Assembly (NCBI GenBank): GCA_964237235.1
Contig: CAXSGY010000005.1
Coordinates: 124,001 to 188,000 of the forward strand
Direction of reading: 5' to 3'
Origin: GCA-002050365 sp964237235
GTDB lineage: Bacteria > Acidobacteriota > Blastocatellia > Pyrinomonadales > Pyrinomonadaceae
Length of the DNA: 64,000 nucleotides
The position numbers were made by a program, and so were the translations under genes. The notes below the pieces were generated by a model. That model was not told the DNA's origin, searched no databases, and saw only the letters and a list, made by a program, of their open reading frames with translations. This document shows, one piece after another, positions 52,165-61,063 of the stretch; the first letter of the stretch is position 1; each line of letters begins with the position of its first letter.

Positions 52165-52971
52165 CTAATCCGGCGACCCGCGTTTCAGAGTGTCTTTGGA
52201 AGATTCGCGCTGGAACGAATACGACGAGACGATCAAAAAAGAAGTCGCCTATTACAACCAGAAGTTCAGCGGCAAAGGCGACGGCTTCGTGCCGCTCGAT
52301 TAGCGATATGTCAAAGCGATGCTCTGGACGGAAGTGATGGCTGGTCCGACTGAATCTAAAGGTCAATGGCAGCAGAAACCGATGCAGATCGGCGTTGCGA
52401 ATGATCCGAGTTTGAAGGTCGTGTCAAACACGGATCATGACGCGCCGCTGATTGTTTCGGAAGATCGCCGGAACGAGTTTAGAAACAATCATTTCGGTCA
52501 GAATAACGTCAAAGCAGGCATTGCCGCTCTCTACTACAAGGCGATTGAAGGCATCAGCACCGCCGATCCGAGAAAGGCAGCAAGTCGTCCGGTTATTGAT
52601 AGTTTTCAAGTTGAAACATATATTTTCCAAAAAGGCGACAATGTTGAGTCCGTCGCAAAAAAACTTCAAACAACGCCGGACGTTATTTATCAGAACACGA
52701 TTTATCTAACAGACGGTAATGGAAAAATGTTTTAGATGGAAATAACTTTATTAAGTTGAATAAGGAAACAGCACCCCGACTAACTGGCGGTTCGGTTCTT
52801 AAATATCAAAAAGCTCATTCCGAAAGATACATAACCGGCTGGCGAGATTGGGCGATGGCAATCAGGAATTACAACAAAAATCCTGATTCTACTTCAACTA
52901 CAGGAGACAAAAATTATATGGATAAGGTTGATCGTGCTTATCAGATAATTGTAAGCAGAACACCTCAATAG
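52165..52971 (+). pseudogene. Fourth lysozyme-like/LysM module, stop codon and frameshift
   Basis: The shared 5' segment starts at 52165 with a deletion in the ADPIIS region. The codon for Trp in PLDW is TAG (52302-52304). ATG 52319 resumes at LWTEVMAGPTESKG; at 52723-52727 a run of A has five instead of six, breaking the frame; GNNFIKLNKETAPRLTGG resumes downstream to 52971. Clearly degenerate. Confidence 0.72.
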
Positions 52972-52999
52972 ATTTGACTGTGCAGAACGGAGATATATT

Positions 53000-54049
53000 A
53001 TGCAGTATGTAAAGTTGGTGATTTTTTGTTTGGTCGTATTGAGCTTGTCTTTCGTCGGGTTTTCGATTTACTCAACCTCGTCAAAACCCAATTTAGCTCA
53101 AAACCAATTAGGCATTTCAGCATCTACGGATAATTTAGCCGAACCGACCGCGACCCCTCCAAATAATTCCGACCTTACAAATCAGCCATCTCTTGAACCA
53201 TATGCCGAACTACATAAAAGTCCATATCAAAAAAAGCCGCGTCGCACAAAAATCGATTATCCTGACGATTGTGAGGCAAAGGCGGAATATGTGCTGGAAA
53301 CTGCTTGTCGAGAAACTTTAGAAAACGTTATTTCCAAACTACCCAAAGAAGGCTGTAGTTATGAACCGTTTCAACCGGAACTCCATCGTTTCCGTGAGGA
53401 AATCAAAGGTTATCTCGGCATGCTAAGTTACACGGTGCAGGAAACGGATACCGACGGAATTGAAGCCCTTGCCAAAAGACTGGAAACAGTTCCCGATAAT
53501 ATTATCCGAAACTCTAACTTGCAAAAACCCGTTAAATTGGTAGTCGGACAGGAGCTGAAATATCAACAAGCCGAAATGGAAGAATATGTTACAAACTGGC
53601 TTGAAGAAAACAGCCATATTAAATTTTATTCTTTATCGCCGAATAAATATCTGCTGGAAATCAGGTGTTGGGCGAGCGCGTATAATCTCTCGAATGTTTA
53701 TCTGCTTTACGACGAATCGGCGATTCCCGCCAAAACTCGAGTTCTGGAGTTTCCCGACTTGCGCTTCTCATTCGATGAAACCGACGGAGAACACGAATAT
53801 CCCGTTTCATTCAAAAAGATATTGGTGAAAAGCGTTGCCGGACGCGTCTTCGATCCAAAGACTAAAGAATTATTCGCTATGGACAAGAAAACCGGCATCG
53901 GTTACGCCGGACACTTCGCCCGCTATTCGTTTCCCGGCGGCAAACCGAAACTGGAAGAATACCGAGCCAAATTCAAAGAAGACGGCAATGGATTAGGAGA
54001 TGATTGGTTAAAAGTTATTCTCAAAACCTGGAAACGCTATTATCCGTAG
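53000..54049 (+). CDS. DUF1176-like exported protein with LysM, no lipobox
   Basis: A 349-residue protein. The N-terminus KLVIFCLVVLSLSFVGFSIYS is a signal or anchor but lacks Cys, unlike its relatives. The SPYQKKPRRTKIDYPDDC motif, a LysM-like segment (YTVQETDTDGIEALAKRL, VGQELKYQQA), then ASAYNLSNVYLLYDE, and GIGYAGHFARYS. ATG 53000 has GGAG 8 bases before it. Confidence 0.6.
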   Translation: MQYVKLVIFCLVVLSLSFVGFSIYSTSSKPNLAQNQLGISASTDNLAEPTATPPNNSDLTNQPSLEPYAELHKSPYQKKPRRTKIDYPDDCEAKAEYVLETACRETLENVISKLPKEGCSYEPFQPELHRFREEIKGYLGMLSYTVQETDTDGIEALAKRLETVPDNIIRNSNLQKPVKLVVGQELKYQQAEMEEYVTNWLEENSHIKFYSLSPNKYLLEIRCWASAYNLSNVYLLYDESAIPAKTRVLEFPDLRFSFDETDGEHEYPVSFKKILVKSVAGRVFDPKTKELFAMDKKTGIGYAGHFARYSFPGGKPKLEEYRAKFKEDGNGLGDDWLKVILKTWKRYYP

Positions 54050-54235
54050 AATTTTTTGAGTGCGGAATCGCAAATATGTGCAGCTTTTTCGCCTAAATTC
54101 TTTTTCGACAACGTGTCTGACGCGCTCTGCTAACCGTAATCTCCACGTTACAGAAAAAACTATCGAAACCGTACAATTCATAAATTAAAAGGCGAATGTG
54201 TAGAATCAATCGTTCTGCAATTCGATTAAAAATGT

Positions 54236-55288
54236 ATGTCTTGCGGAAAGTTTCTGTTTATTTTTGCATTTGCGTGTGCGGCGTTTTCCTGCGCCGCGAG
54301 AAACGAGTTCGAGTTGTCGGCGCGAGAGGCGAATAATTCCGTCGCCGATTCCGCGCCGCAGAAAATCGAGCGCGTGCCGGTTGATTCTTCGCAAACGTCG
54401 GGTGAAGCGAAAGAAAGTTGGTTTGAACCGCAAAATCCTATTTACCGAAGTCCGTTTCAAAGCCGTCCGCGCCGAAACAAAATTGATTTCCCGGATGATT
54501 GCACCGATCAAGTCGGCGCGGGCGAAAAAGCGCGTCCGCTGCCGAAATCCTGTATCGAAGCGATTAGAAAAATTCACAAAGATTTGGAAAATGCCGCCGA
54601 AGCCGAATGTTCTCATCCGATAAACGATTTCGACAATCACCCATACCCGGTAATTGACGATGAAAAAATTCTTTCTTATACAATCAAGAATGAAAAGGAA
54701 ACCGGTATCAGCGTATTGGAGGAAAAGCTCGGAACGGTTTACAAAAGTTTCGACGAAAACAACGCGCTCGAATATCCGGTCGAACTCAAAATCGGTCAAA
54801 CACTGAAATATCAAAAAGCGCATTATTCGTATTCGTTCGCGCCGAAATTTTATCCTTTGGAAGCGAACGAATATTTAGTCGAAATACTCTGCGACGCGGG
54901 AGCGTATAATTTGTATAACCTTTATTTGTTTTACGACGAATCGAAACTGCCCGCGAAAGCCAAGCTGCTCAGATTTCCTTACCTCGAACTCGAATACGCA
55001 AACAATTTGAACGACTACGACGAGAGTCAAGACATACCCGATAAAATAAATAGAGTAACTGTTCCCGTCGTTCACGGTCGCTGGTTTAACCGGAAAACTA
55101 AAGAATTAATCGTTTTCGTCAAAGCGCACGGCATCGGCGATGCGGGTCGCTACGCCAGATACTCGTTTCCGAACGGCAAGCCGAAGCTCGAAGAATTTCG
55201 CGCCAGAATTATTTGGAGCGGGCGCGGCTATCAAGTCTATGACGTTTTGAAAAGCCCGCCGAAAACCTGGAAGAGATATTTTCCGTAA
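54236..55288 (+). CDS. DUF1176-like lipoprotein with LysM, last of the array
   Basis: A 350-residue lipoprotein (CAAFSC lipobox). It contains SPFQSRPRRNKIDFPDDC, a LysM-like segment (YTIKNEKETGISVLEEKLG, IGQTLKYQKAH), DAGAYNLYNLYLFYDESK, GRWFNRKTKELIVF and KRYFP. No module precedes it. The last 110 bases of the gene are nearly identical to those of the 51290 gene. Confidence 0.6.
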   Translation: MSCGKFLFIFAFACAAFSCAARNEFELSAREANNSVADSAPQKIERVPVDSSQTSGEAKESWFEPQNPIYRSPFQSRPRRNKIDFPDDCTDQVGAGEKARPLPKSCIEAIRKIHKDLENAAEAECSHPINDFDNHPYPVIDDEKILSYTIKNEKETGISVLEEKLGTVYKSFDENNALEYPVELKIGQTLKYQKAHYSYSFAPKFYPLEANEYLVEILCDAGAYNLYNLYLFYDESKLPAKAKLLRFPYLELEYANNLNDYDESQDIPDKINRVTVPVVHGRWFNRKTKELIVFVKAHGIGDAGRYARYSFPNGKPKLEEFRARIIWSGRGYQVYDVLKSPPKTWKRYFP

Positions 55289-55344
55289 TTTTTTTGAGAA
55301 ATTATTTAATGCCGGATGACTTGCGCCGGTGTTAAAATGGATTT

Positions 55345-55857
55345 GTGAAAATCATTGAGACCGAACGGACAGTTTTGCGCGAAATCACGGCGGACGACGG
55401 TGAATTTATTCTTGATTTACTCAATCAGCCGTCGTTTATAAAACACATCGGCGACCGCAATGTGCGAACCGTCGAAGCGGCGCGCGAATACGTCGAAAGC
55501 CGCTTTCGGGCAAGCTATGAAAAATACGGCTATGGATTATGGCTTGTCGAATTAAAACTGGAAAACGCGCCGATTGGCATCAACGGTTTCGTCAAACGCG
55601 ATTCGCTGCCCGACGCGGACATCGGGTTCGCGTTTCTGCCGCAGTTCGAGAAACGCGGACTGGCATTTGAAACCGCGCAAGCCGTAATGAATTATGGCAA
55701 AAACGATTTGAAGTTCGAGCGCGTTCTCGCTGTCACATCTCAAGACAACGAAAATTCAGGCAGACTTCTGGAAAAACTCGGCTTTCGTTTTGAAAAGTTA
55801 ATCGAACACCCGCACAGCGTGGAAAAACTTAAATTATTCAGCTTCGATTTTGAATAA
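55345..55857 (+). CDS. GNAT-family acetyltransferase
   Basis: A 170-residue RimJ/RimL-like GNAT. Signatures: ETERTVLREITADDGEFILDLLN, IGFAFLPQFEKRGLAFETAQAVMNYG (beta4-alpha3, acetyl-CoA loop) and NSGRLLEKLGFRFEK. GTG start at 55345. The truncated paralogue at 45525 lies on the other side of the array. Confidence 0.85.
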   Translation: MKIIETERTVLREITADDGEFILDLLNQPSFIKHIGDRNVRTVEAAREYVESRFRASYEKYGYGLWLVELKLENAPIGINGFVKRDSLPDADIGFAFLPQFEKRGLAFETAQAVMNYGKNDLKFERVLAVTSQDNENSGRLLEKLGFRFEKLIEHPHSVEKLKLFSFDFE

Positions 55858-56041
55858 TTTTGCCTTCATGTCAGAACTATTTGCGCTTACGGAATAATTG
55901 AATTTGAACGGTGCAAACTCAGCGTCTAAATTATTAAATTTTTCCAAAGCTGAATATTTGAATGGCGCAAATCTCCATCCATTATTGCAGGTGGCAAAAT
56001 TTAATCGCCCGCAATCGAAGGCGGTTCTGACTGATCTGAAA

Positions 56042-57100
56042 TTATTGATTGATAAAATTATACAAAACAACGCCGGTCGCTTTGACGGGTTGATTGTCAA
56101 CGCGCACCGGATTAAAGCGCGATTGTAAAGCGGCGGCTTCGGCTGGCTGACGAAGAAGCGGATTGCCGCTCGTCGCTTTAGCGGACGTGACGTTGCCGGT
56201 TTCGTCAACCGAAACCTGCACGGCGACTTGCCCGCCGGCGTGCATCTGTTTGGCTATCGGCGGATAAGCCGGTGTCGTTAAATTTATCGCGCGGCTGTTT
56301 AGAATTCCGGCATTCACCGGGCGATTTGAAGGCTCGCCCGAAGGCGTTGGGCGCGGCGTAAGAGTCGGTGTCGGGCGCGTCATCGAATTCGTATTGACCG
56401 GCGAAATCGAATTCGCGTTGATATTCGCGTTCACGTTCGCATTGACGTTGGCGTTCGCGTCGGGTGTCGGCGTTGGAGTCGGCGTTCGGGTCGGGGTCGG
56501 CGTTTTTGTATTAACGTTGGCGTTCGCATTCACGTTCGCATTCGAGTTGGCGTTCAAATTGTAATTGAAATTGGCGAGCGAATTATCTATCGAAAGATTC
56601 GTATTCAAATTAATGTCCGTCGAATTTAAATTCGTATTGAAGTTCGCGTTTTGATTCGTGCTGTTGCCGCGCCCGCTGCTCAGAAACCAGAAAACGCCGC
56701 CCGCGCCGCCGAGAATAAAAATCGTTCCCAAAACGGTTAAAAGAACGATTTTCGTCGTGTTCGATTTTTGTTCCGGCGGCTGGCGACGAATCGAAGGCGT
56801 GGTTTTCGTTCGGACTGTTTCGCGGCGCGGTTCGCCGGACGCGTCTTCGTCGGACATCGGAATAATGATGCGTTCCGACGAATTGCGTTCGGGTTCGTCA
56901 AAATCGGGGACGGGCTGCGCGGTCGAAGGAATCACGGGTGGCGTTTTGCGCCGGATAACCGTTTCCTCGCCCAAATCGTTTTCGCTCGGCAGAGCCGTAA
57001 AATTCGGCTGCGCTTCATCAACCAGCGGCGTGCCGTCCTTTGTGCAGAAGCGCAGAATTTCTTCGTCGTAACGGGTTTTGCAAATCGGGCAGAATTTCAT
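56042..57100 (-). CDS. TonB-family protein with zinc-ribbon N-terminus
   Basis: A 352-residue protein. Residues 1-25 form a zinc ribbon (FCPICKTRYDEEILRFC, then DGTPLV). A disordered stretch is followed by a TM segment near 120-140 (IVLLTVLGTIFILGGAGGVFWFL), then 100 residues of Asn/Pro/Thr repeats (NVNANVNANIN, PTPTPTP) and a C-terminal TonB-like domain (PAYPPIAKQMHAGGQVAVQVSVDETGNVTSAKA). It may power TonB receptors such as 22396. Confidence 0.8.
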   Translation of the reverse strand: MKFCPICKTRYDEEILRFCTKDGTPLVDEAQPNFTALPSENDLGEETVIRRKTPPVIPSTAQPVPDFDEPERNSSERIIIPMSDEDASGEPRRETVRTKTTPSIRRQPPEQKSNTTKIVLLTVLGTIFILGGAGGVFWFLSSGRGNSTNQNANFNTNLNSTDINLNTNLSIDNSLANFNYNLNANSNANVNANANVNTKTPTPTRTPTPTPTPDANANVNANVNANINANSISPVNTNSMTRPTPTLTPRPTPSGEPSNRPVNAGILNSRAINLTTPAYPPIAKQMHAGGQVAVQVSVDETGNVTSAKATSGNPLLRQPAEAAALQSRFNPVRVDNQPVKATGVVLYNFINQ

Positions 57101-57239
57101 ATTTTATTTACAAACGCCTTTCAATTTCGATTAAATCTGTGTCACAATACTTCTGACTACGCATTCTATCACGAAAATTTTATCCGAAAAATATCCGAAT
57201 CAAACAAACGCTTATTCAACAATAATTTCAACTTTTTCT

Positions 57240-58445
57240 ATGACAAATTTTCAACGCTTTATCGGCGAGCGCGTCGGACGCGTTCCGGTTTCCGGCTTGC
57301 ATAAATTTTTCGGCATCGTCGCCGCGATGCCCGACGTAATCTCGCTCGGTGTCGGCGAGCCGGATTTCGCCACGCCCGCGCCGATTGTCGAAGCCGCATA
57401 TCAGGCGGTTTACGAAAAGCCCGTCGGCTATACGGCAAATTCCGGCTTGCTCGAACTGCGCGAAGCCGTTGCCGCGCATCTCGAAAAACTTTACGCGGTT
57501 TCTTATGAGCCGAAAAGCGAAATTCTAATCACGGTCGGCGTGAGCGAAGCGTTTAAATGCGTTTTCTCGGCGATTTGCGACGAAGGCGACGAAATCATCG
57601 TGCCGAATCCGTGCTTCGTTGCGTATGAACCGGAAATAATTTTCGCGGGCGGCGTTCCCGTCGCGGTCGAATGCCGTGCGGAAAACAATTTCGAGCCGCT
57701 TGCCGAAGATATTCGCGCGGCGATTACGCCGAGAACAAAAGCGATTTTTTTGGGCTTTCCGAATAATCCGACCGGCGCGGTTTTGACCAGGGAAAACGCG
57801 GTCGAAATTGCGCGCATCGCCGCCGAACACGACCTTTTGATTATCAGCGACGAGATTTACGACCGGCTCGTTTACGGCGCGGAACACGTTTGCTTTCCCG
57901 CTCTGCCCGAAATGCGTGAACGAACCGTTCTGCTCGGCGGTTTTTCAAAAGATTACGCGATGACCGGCTGGCGCGTCGGTTATATTTGCGCGAACAGTGA
58001 ACTGCTCGCGGCATTTTCCAAAATTCATCAATACGTCGTTATGTCCGCACCGACGATTTCACAATATGCCGCGCTTGCCGCGCTTCGCATCGGTGAACCG
58101 TTTGTTTTGGAAATGCGCGCGGAATATGACCGACGACGACGATTTTTAGTCAAATCGCTGAACGAAATCGGCTTGTCGTGCTTTGAACCGAAGGGCGCGC
58201 TTTACGCTTTTCCGTCAATCGCCGCGACCGGCTTGACGGGCGACGAATTCGCCGAAAAACTTCTGCTCGAAGAAAAAATCGCCGTCGTGCCGGGCGCGAG
58301 CTTCGGCAGCGGCGGAGCGAATCACGTTCGCATCGCTTACTGCAAATCGTTCGAGCAAATCGAAATCGCCGTCGAACGAATGGCGCGTTTTGTCAAAAGA
58401 ATTCAGACGCGAAAAAGCGCGAGTCATTTCGCCTTTCATTCCTGA
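57240..58445 (+). CDS. Class I/II PLP aminotransferase
   Basis: A 401-residue aminotransferase of the aspartate/aromatic superfamily. Motifs: ISLGVGEPDFATPAPI, GYTANSGLLELREAVA, FPNNPTGAVL, SDEIYDRLVY and FSKDYAMTGWRVGY with the PLP Lys; C-terminal NHVRIAYCKS (Arg for the carboxylate). Substrate not clear. Divergent from the TonB-like gene. Confidence 0.9.
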   Translation: MTNFQRFIGERVGRVPVSGLHKFFGIVAAMPDVISLGVGEPDFATPAPIVEAAYQAVYEKPVGYTANSGLLELREAVAAHLEKLYAVSYEPKSEILITVGVSEAFKCVFSAICDEGDEIIVPNPCFVAYEPEIIFAGGVPVAVECRAENNFEPLAEDIRAAITPRTKAIFLGFPNNPTGAVLTRENAVEIARIAAEHDLLIISDEIYDRLVYGAEHVCFPALPEMRERTVLLGGFSKDYAMTGWRVGYICANSELLAAFSKIHQYVVMSAPTISQYAALAALRIGEPFVLEMRAEYDRRRRFLVKSLNEIGLSCFEPKGALYAFPSIAATGLTGDEFAEKLLLEEKIAVVPGASFGSGGANHVRIAYCKSFEQIEIAVERMARFVKRIQTRKSASHFAFHS

Positions 58446-58462
58446 AACAGGTTTCTAACTCC

Positions 58463-58560
58463 ATAATTCATAGTTTATCAACTGTCAACTGTCAGCTATC
58501 AACTGTTAAAAAAGGAAACTCGTTTAACAGTTGATAGCTGATAGTTAATAGTTGATAGTT
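58463..58560. repeat. Hairpin of TCAACTG units
   Basis: TCAACTGTCAACTGTCAGC-type units at 58475-58510 face AGTTGATAG units at 58523-58560. It lies between the aminotransferase and the desaturase gene. Confidence 0.85.
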
Positions 58561-58605
58561 TTCTTGTAAAGCGTTCGCCGCCGATTTACGGTAAAATTTC
58601 GCTTG

Positions 58606-60078
58606 ATGAAAAAAATCATCGTCATCGGCGCGGGACTCGGCGGACTTGCCGCGGCGGTTCGACTTGCCAAAATAGGTTTTGACGTAACGATTTTAGAAAA
58701 AAACGAATCGGTCGGCGGCAAGGTCAACGCGGTCAAAGCGAACGGTTATCAATTCGACACGGGCGCGTCGCTTTTGACGATGCCGCGCGTGTTTGAAGAT
58801 TTGTTTGAATTTTGCGAACGGCGCGTCGAAGATTATTTAAAAATCGTTCCGCTCGATCCGATTTGCAGATATTTCTGGTCGGACAAAACTCGATTCGACG
58901 CTTCGAGCGATTTGGAAAAAACCGAACGCGAAATTGCGCGAATCGCGCCCACCGACGTTGAAAATTTCCGCGAATATCTCGCCGATGCGCGCCGCAAATT
59001 TGAGGTCGCCGAACGAACTTTTCTCGCGCATTCACTCAATGATTTGCCGAAATTACTGCGCCCGAAATATTTGAAAGACTTGTTCGCCATTTCCTCCTTA
59101 AAAACGCTCGACGCGCACAATAAAAATTATTTTCAGTCAGAAAAAATGCGGCAGATTTTCAATCGTTACGCGACGTATAACGGTTCGTCGCCGTTTGAAA
59201 CGCCCGCGACGTTTGCGCTCGTGCCGTTCGTCGAATTCGGTTTGGGCGCGTGGTATGTGCGCGGCGGCATCTACGAAATTCCGAAGGCTCTGGCGCGTCT
59301 GGCGAACGAACTGAACGTCGAAATCAAAACGAACTGCGCGGTCGAAAAAATAATTGTCGATAACAAAAAAGCCGTCGGCGTAACGCTCGAAAACGGCAAA
59401 AATTTACGCGCCGACGCGATTGTCGCCAATTCGGACGCGATTGAAACTTATCGAAATCTGCTCGACAAATTTTTTTTCAGCCGCAAGCTCGACGCACGCG
59501 AACCGTCGTGCAGCGGTTTCGTTTTACTGCTCGGCGCAAAGAAAAAATTTCCGTTGCTGGCGCATCACAACATCTTTTTTTCCGACGATTACCGCGCCGA
59601 ATTCGATGCGCTTTTTCGAGATTTACGTCCCGCGCCGAACCCGACGATTTACGTTTGCGCGACCTCGCGCACCGATGCGACGCAGGCACCGGAAAATTGC
59701 GAAAATCTTTTCGTTTTAGTCAACGCGCCTTACACGAGCGCGCGAACCGATTGGCAAATCGAAGCCGAACCGTATCGTGATTTGATCGTCAAAAAATTAG
59801 AGGAAAATGGTCTTGAAGATTTGGAAGATTCAATCGAATTCGAGCAAATTATCACGCCCGCCGATTTCGAGAAAAAATATCGAACCAACCGCGGCTCGAT
59901 TTACGGCGTTTCGTCGAACGGCGTTTTGTCGGCTTTCCTGCGCGTGCCGAATCAATCGAAACGAATCGAAAATCTTTATTTCGTCGGCGGCGCGACGCAC
60001 CCGGGCGGCGGAATGCCGCTCGTGCTTTTGTCGGGCAAAATGACAGGCGATTTGATTCGCCGAAAAGAACGAATGTAG
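58606..60078 (+). CDS. Phytoene desaturase-like FAD oxidoreductase (CrtI/CrtN family)
   Basis: A 490-residue flavoprotein. The Rossmann motif is IIVIGAGLGGLAAAVRLAKIGFDVTILEKNE. Typical CrtI blocks: GGKVNAV, GYQFDTGASLLTMP, NRYATYNGSSPFETPA, VRGGIYEIPKALARLA and the C-terminal FVGGATHPGGGMPLVLLSGK. It suggests a carotenoid pathway, but no crtB or crtE is in the window. ATG 58606 preferred to TTG 58603. Confidence 0.88.
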   Translation: MKKIIVIGAGLGGLAAAVRLAKIGFDVTILEKNESVGGKVNAVKANGYQFDTGASLLTMPRVFEDLFEFCERRVEDYLKIVPLDPICRYFWSDKTRFDASSDLEKTEREIARIAPTDVENFREYLADARRKFEVAERTFLAHSLNDLPKLLRPKYLKDLFAISSLKTLDAHNKNYFQSEKMRQIFNRYATYNGSSPFETPATFALVPFVEFGLGAWYVRGGIYEIPKALARLANELNVEIKTNCAVEKIIVDNKKAVGVTLENGKNLRADAIVANSDAIETYRNLLDKFFFSRKLDAREPSCSGFVLLLGAKKKFPLLAHHNIFFSDDYRAEFDALFRDLRPAPNPTIYVCATSRTDATQAPENCENLFVLVNAPYTSARTDWQIEAEPYRDLIVKKLEENGLEDLEDSIEFEQIITPADFEKKYRTNRGSIYGVSSNGVLSAFLRVPNQSKRIENLYFVGGATHPGGGMPLVLLSGKMTGDLIRRKERM

Positions 60079-60154
60079 TATTCAAGTTCGCCGGGCGAGT
60101 TTTATTATTGAACGAAAAACTGATAAATTTATTCAGCAAATATCGATACAATTT

Positions 60155-61063
60155 ATGAAATACTGCCCACAATGCCGAACCGAATACGCGGACGACACGC
60201 TGCAATTTTGTTTGCAGGACGGAACGCCGCTCGTTCAAAAATCGCTTACTGATTCACAATCGTCTTTTGAGAGCGACGCGGAAACGCTTGTCGTGCCAAA
60301 GCGCGTCGAGCCGATTCATTTCGATTTGCCGAGTTCTTATCGAACAAATCAACCGAGCCGCGACGATTGGAAAACGAATCAGCCGCTGATTGTTGAACGC
60401 GAAGCGAAAAAATCGAATACGGCGATGACCGTCGCGCTGACTTCTCTGGGAACCATTTTGCTTTTAAGTCTCGGCGCGGTCGGCACCTGGCTTTATCTGC
60501 GAAACAACGATAAAAAACAAATCATTGTTAACGTGAATAATGCGGTAACGCCGAATCGTCCGTTGAATGCGAACAATGCGAACAGCGCAAATAATCAAAA
60601 CCAAAACGCAAACCTCGCCACTCCGACGCCGACGGCAACGCCGGTCGCAAAGCCGACCATCAATCCCGAACAAGCGAAAAAAATCAGCGGCGCAGTGAAA
60701 GATGTGATAGATAACTGGAGAGACGCGGCGGAAAATTTGGACATCACCGGCAACCTCAGCAGTTACGCCGACACGGTTGATTATTACAAAGCCGGACGAG
60801 TCAATATTTCGAAAGTTCGTGCCGACCGCGAAAGAGCTTTCAGCGATTATGATTCGATTGAAATTAACATTGATAATTTGCGCGTGATTCCCGATGCGAC
60901 CGGCGAGCGGGCGACGGCGATTTTCGATAAGGAGTGGAATTTTGAAGGCGCGGACAAAACCTCGAAGGGTAAAGTGCAACAGCAATTGACGCTCGATAAA
61001 ATCAACGGTCAATGGTTGATTTCAGGTGAAAAGGATTTAAAGGTCTACAACGTCGAAAAATGA
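60155..61063 (+). CDS. Zinc-ribbon membrane protein with NTF2-like C-terminus
   Basis: A 302-residue protein. The N-terminus CPQCRTEYADDTLQFCLQDGTPL is a zinc ribbon like that of the 56042 gene. A linker, a TM at about 90-115 (AMTVALTSLGTILLLSLGAVG) and an Asn-rich tract (NANNANSANNQNQNAN) are followed by a globular domain from about 175 with WNFEGADKTSKGKVQQQLTL, probably SnoaL/NTF2-like. Overlaps the next gene by 4 bases. Confidence 0.75.
   Translation: MKYCPQCRTEYADDTLQFCLQDGTPLVQKSLTDSQSSFESDAETLVVPKRVEPIHFDLPSSYRTNQPSRDDWKTNQPLIVEREAKKSNTAMTVALTSLGTILLLSLGAVGTWLYLRNNDKKQIIVNVNNAVTPNRPLNANNANSANNQNQNANLATPTPTATPVAKPTINPEQAKKISGAVKDVIDNWRDAAENLDITGNLSSYADTVDYYKAGRVNISKVRADRERAFSDYDSIEINIDNLRVIPDATGERATAIFDKEWNFEGADKTSKGKVQQQLTLDKINGQWLISGEKDLKVYNVEK

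Noticed and set aside
45988..55288. Prophage lysis cassette
   Set aside because: Lysozyme-like domains are present, but no holin, structural, terminase or integrase gene is seen, and several lipoproteins alternate with the modules.
55858..56041. Small gene between the GNAT and TonB-like genes
   Set aside because: The frame starting at 55898 overlaps the TonB-like 3' end and has no ribosome site or recognisable motif.
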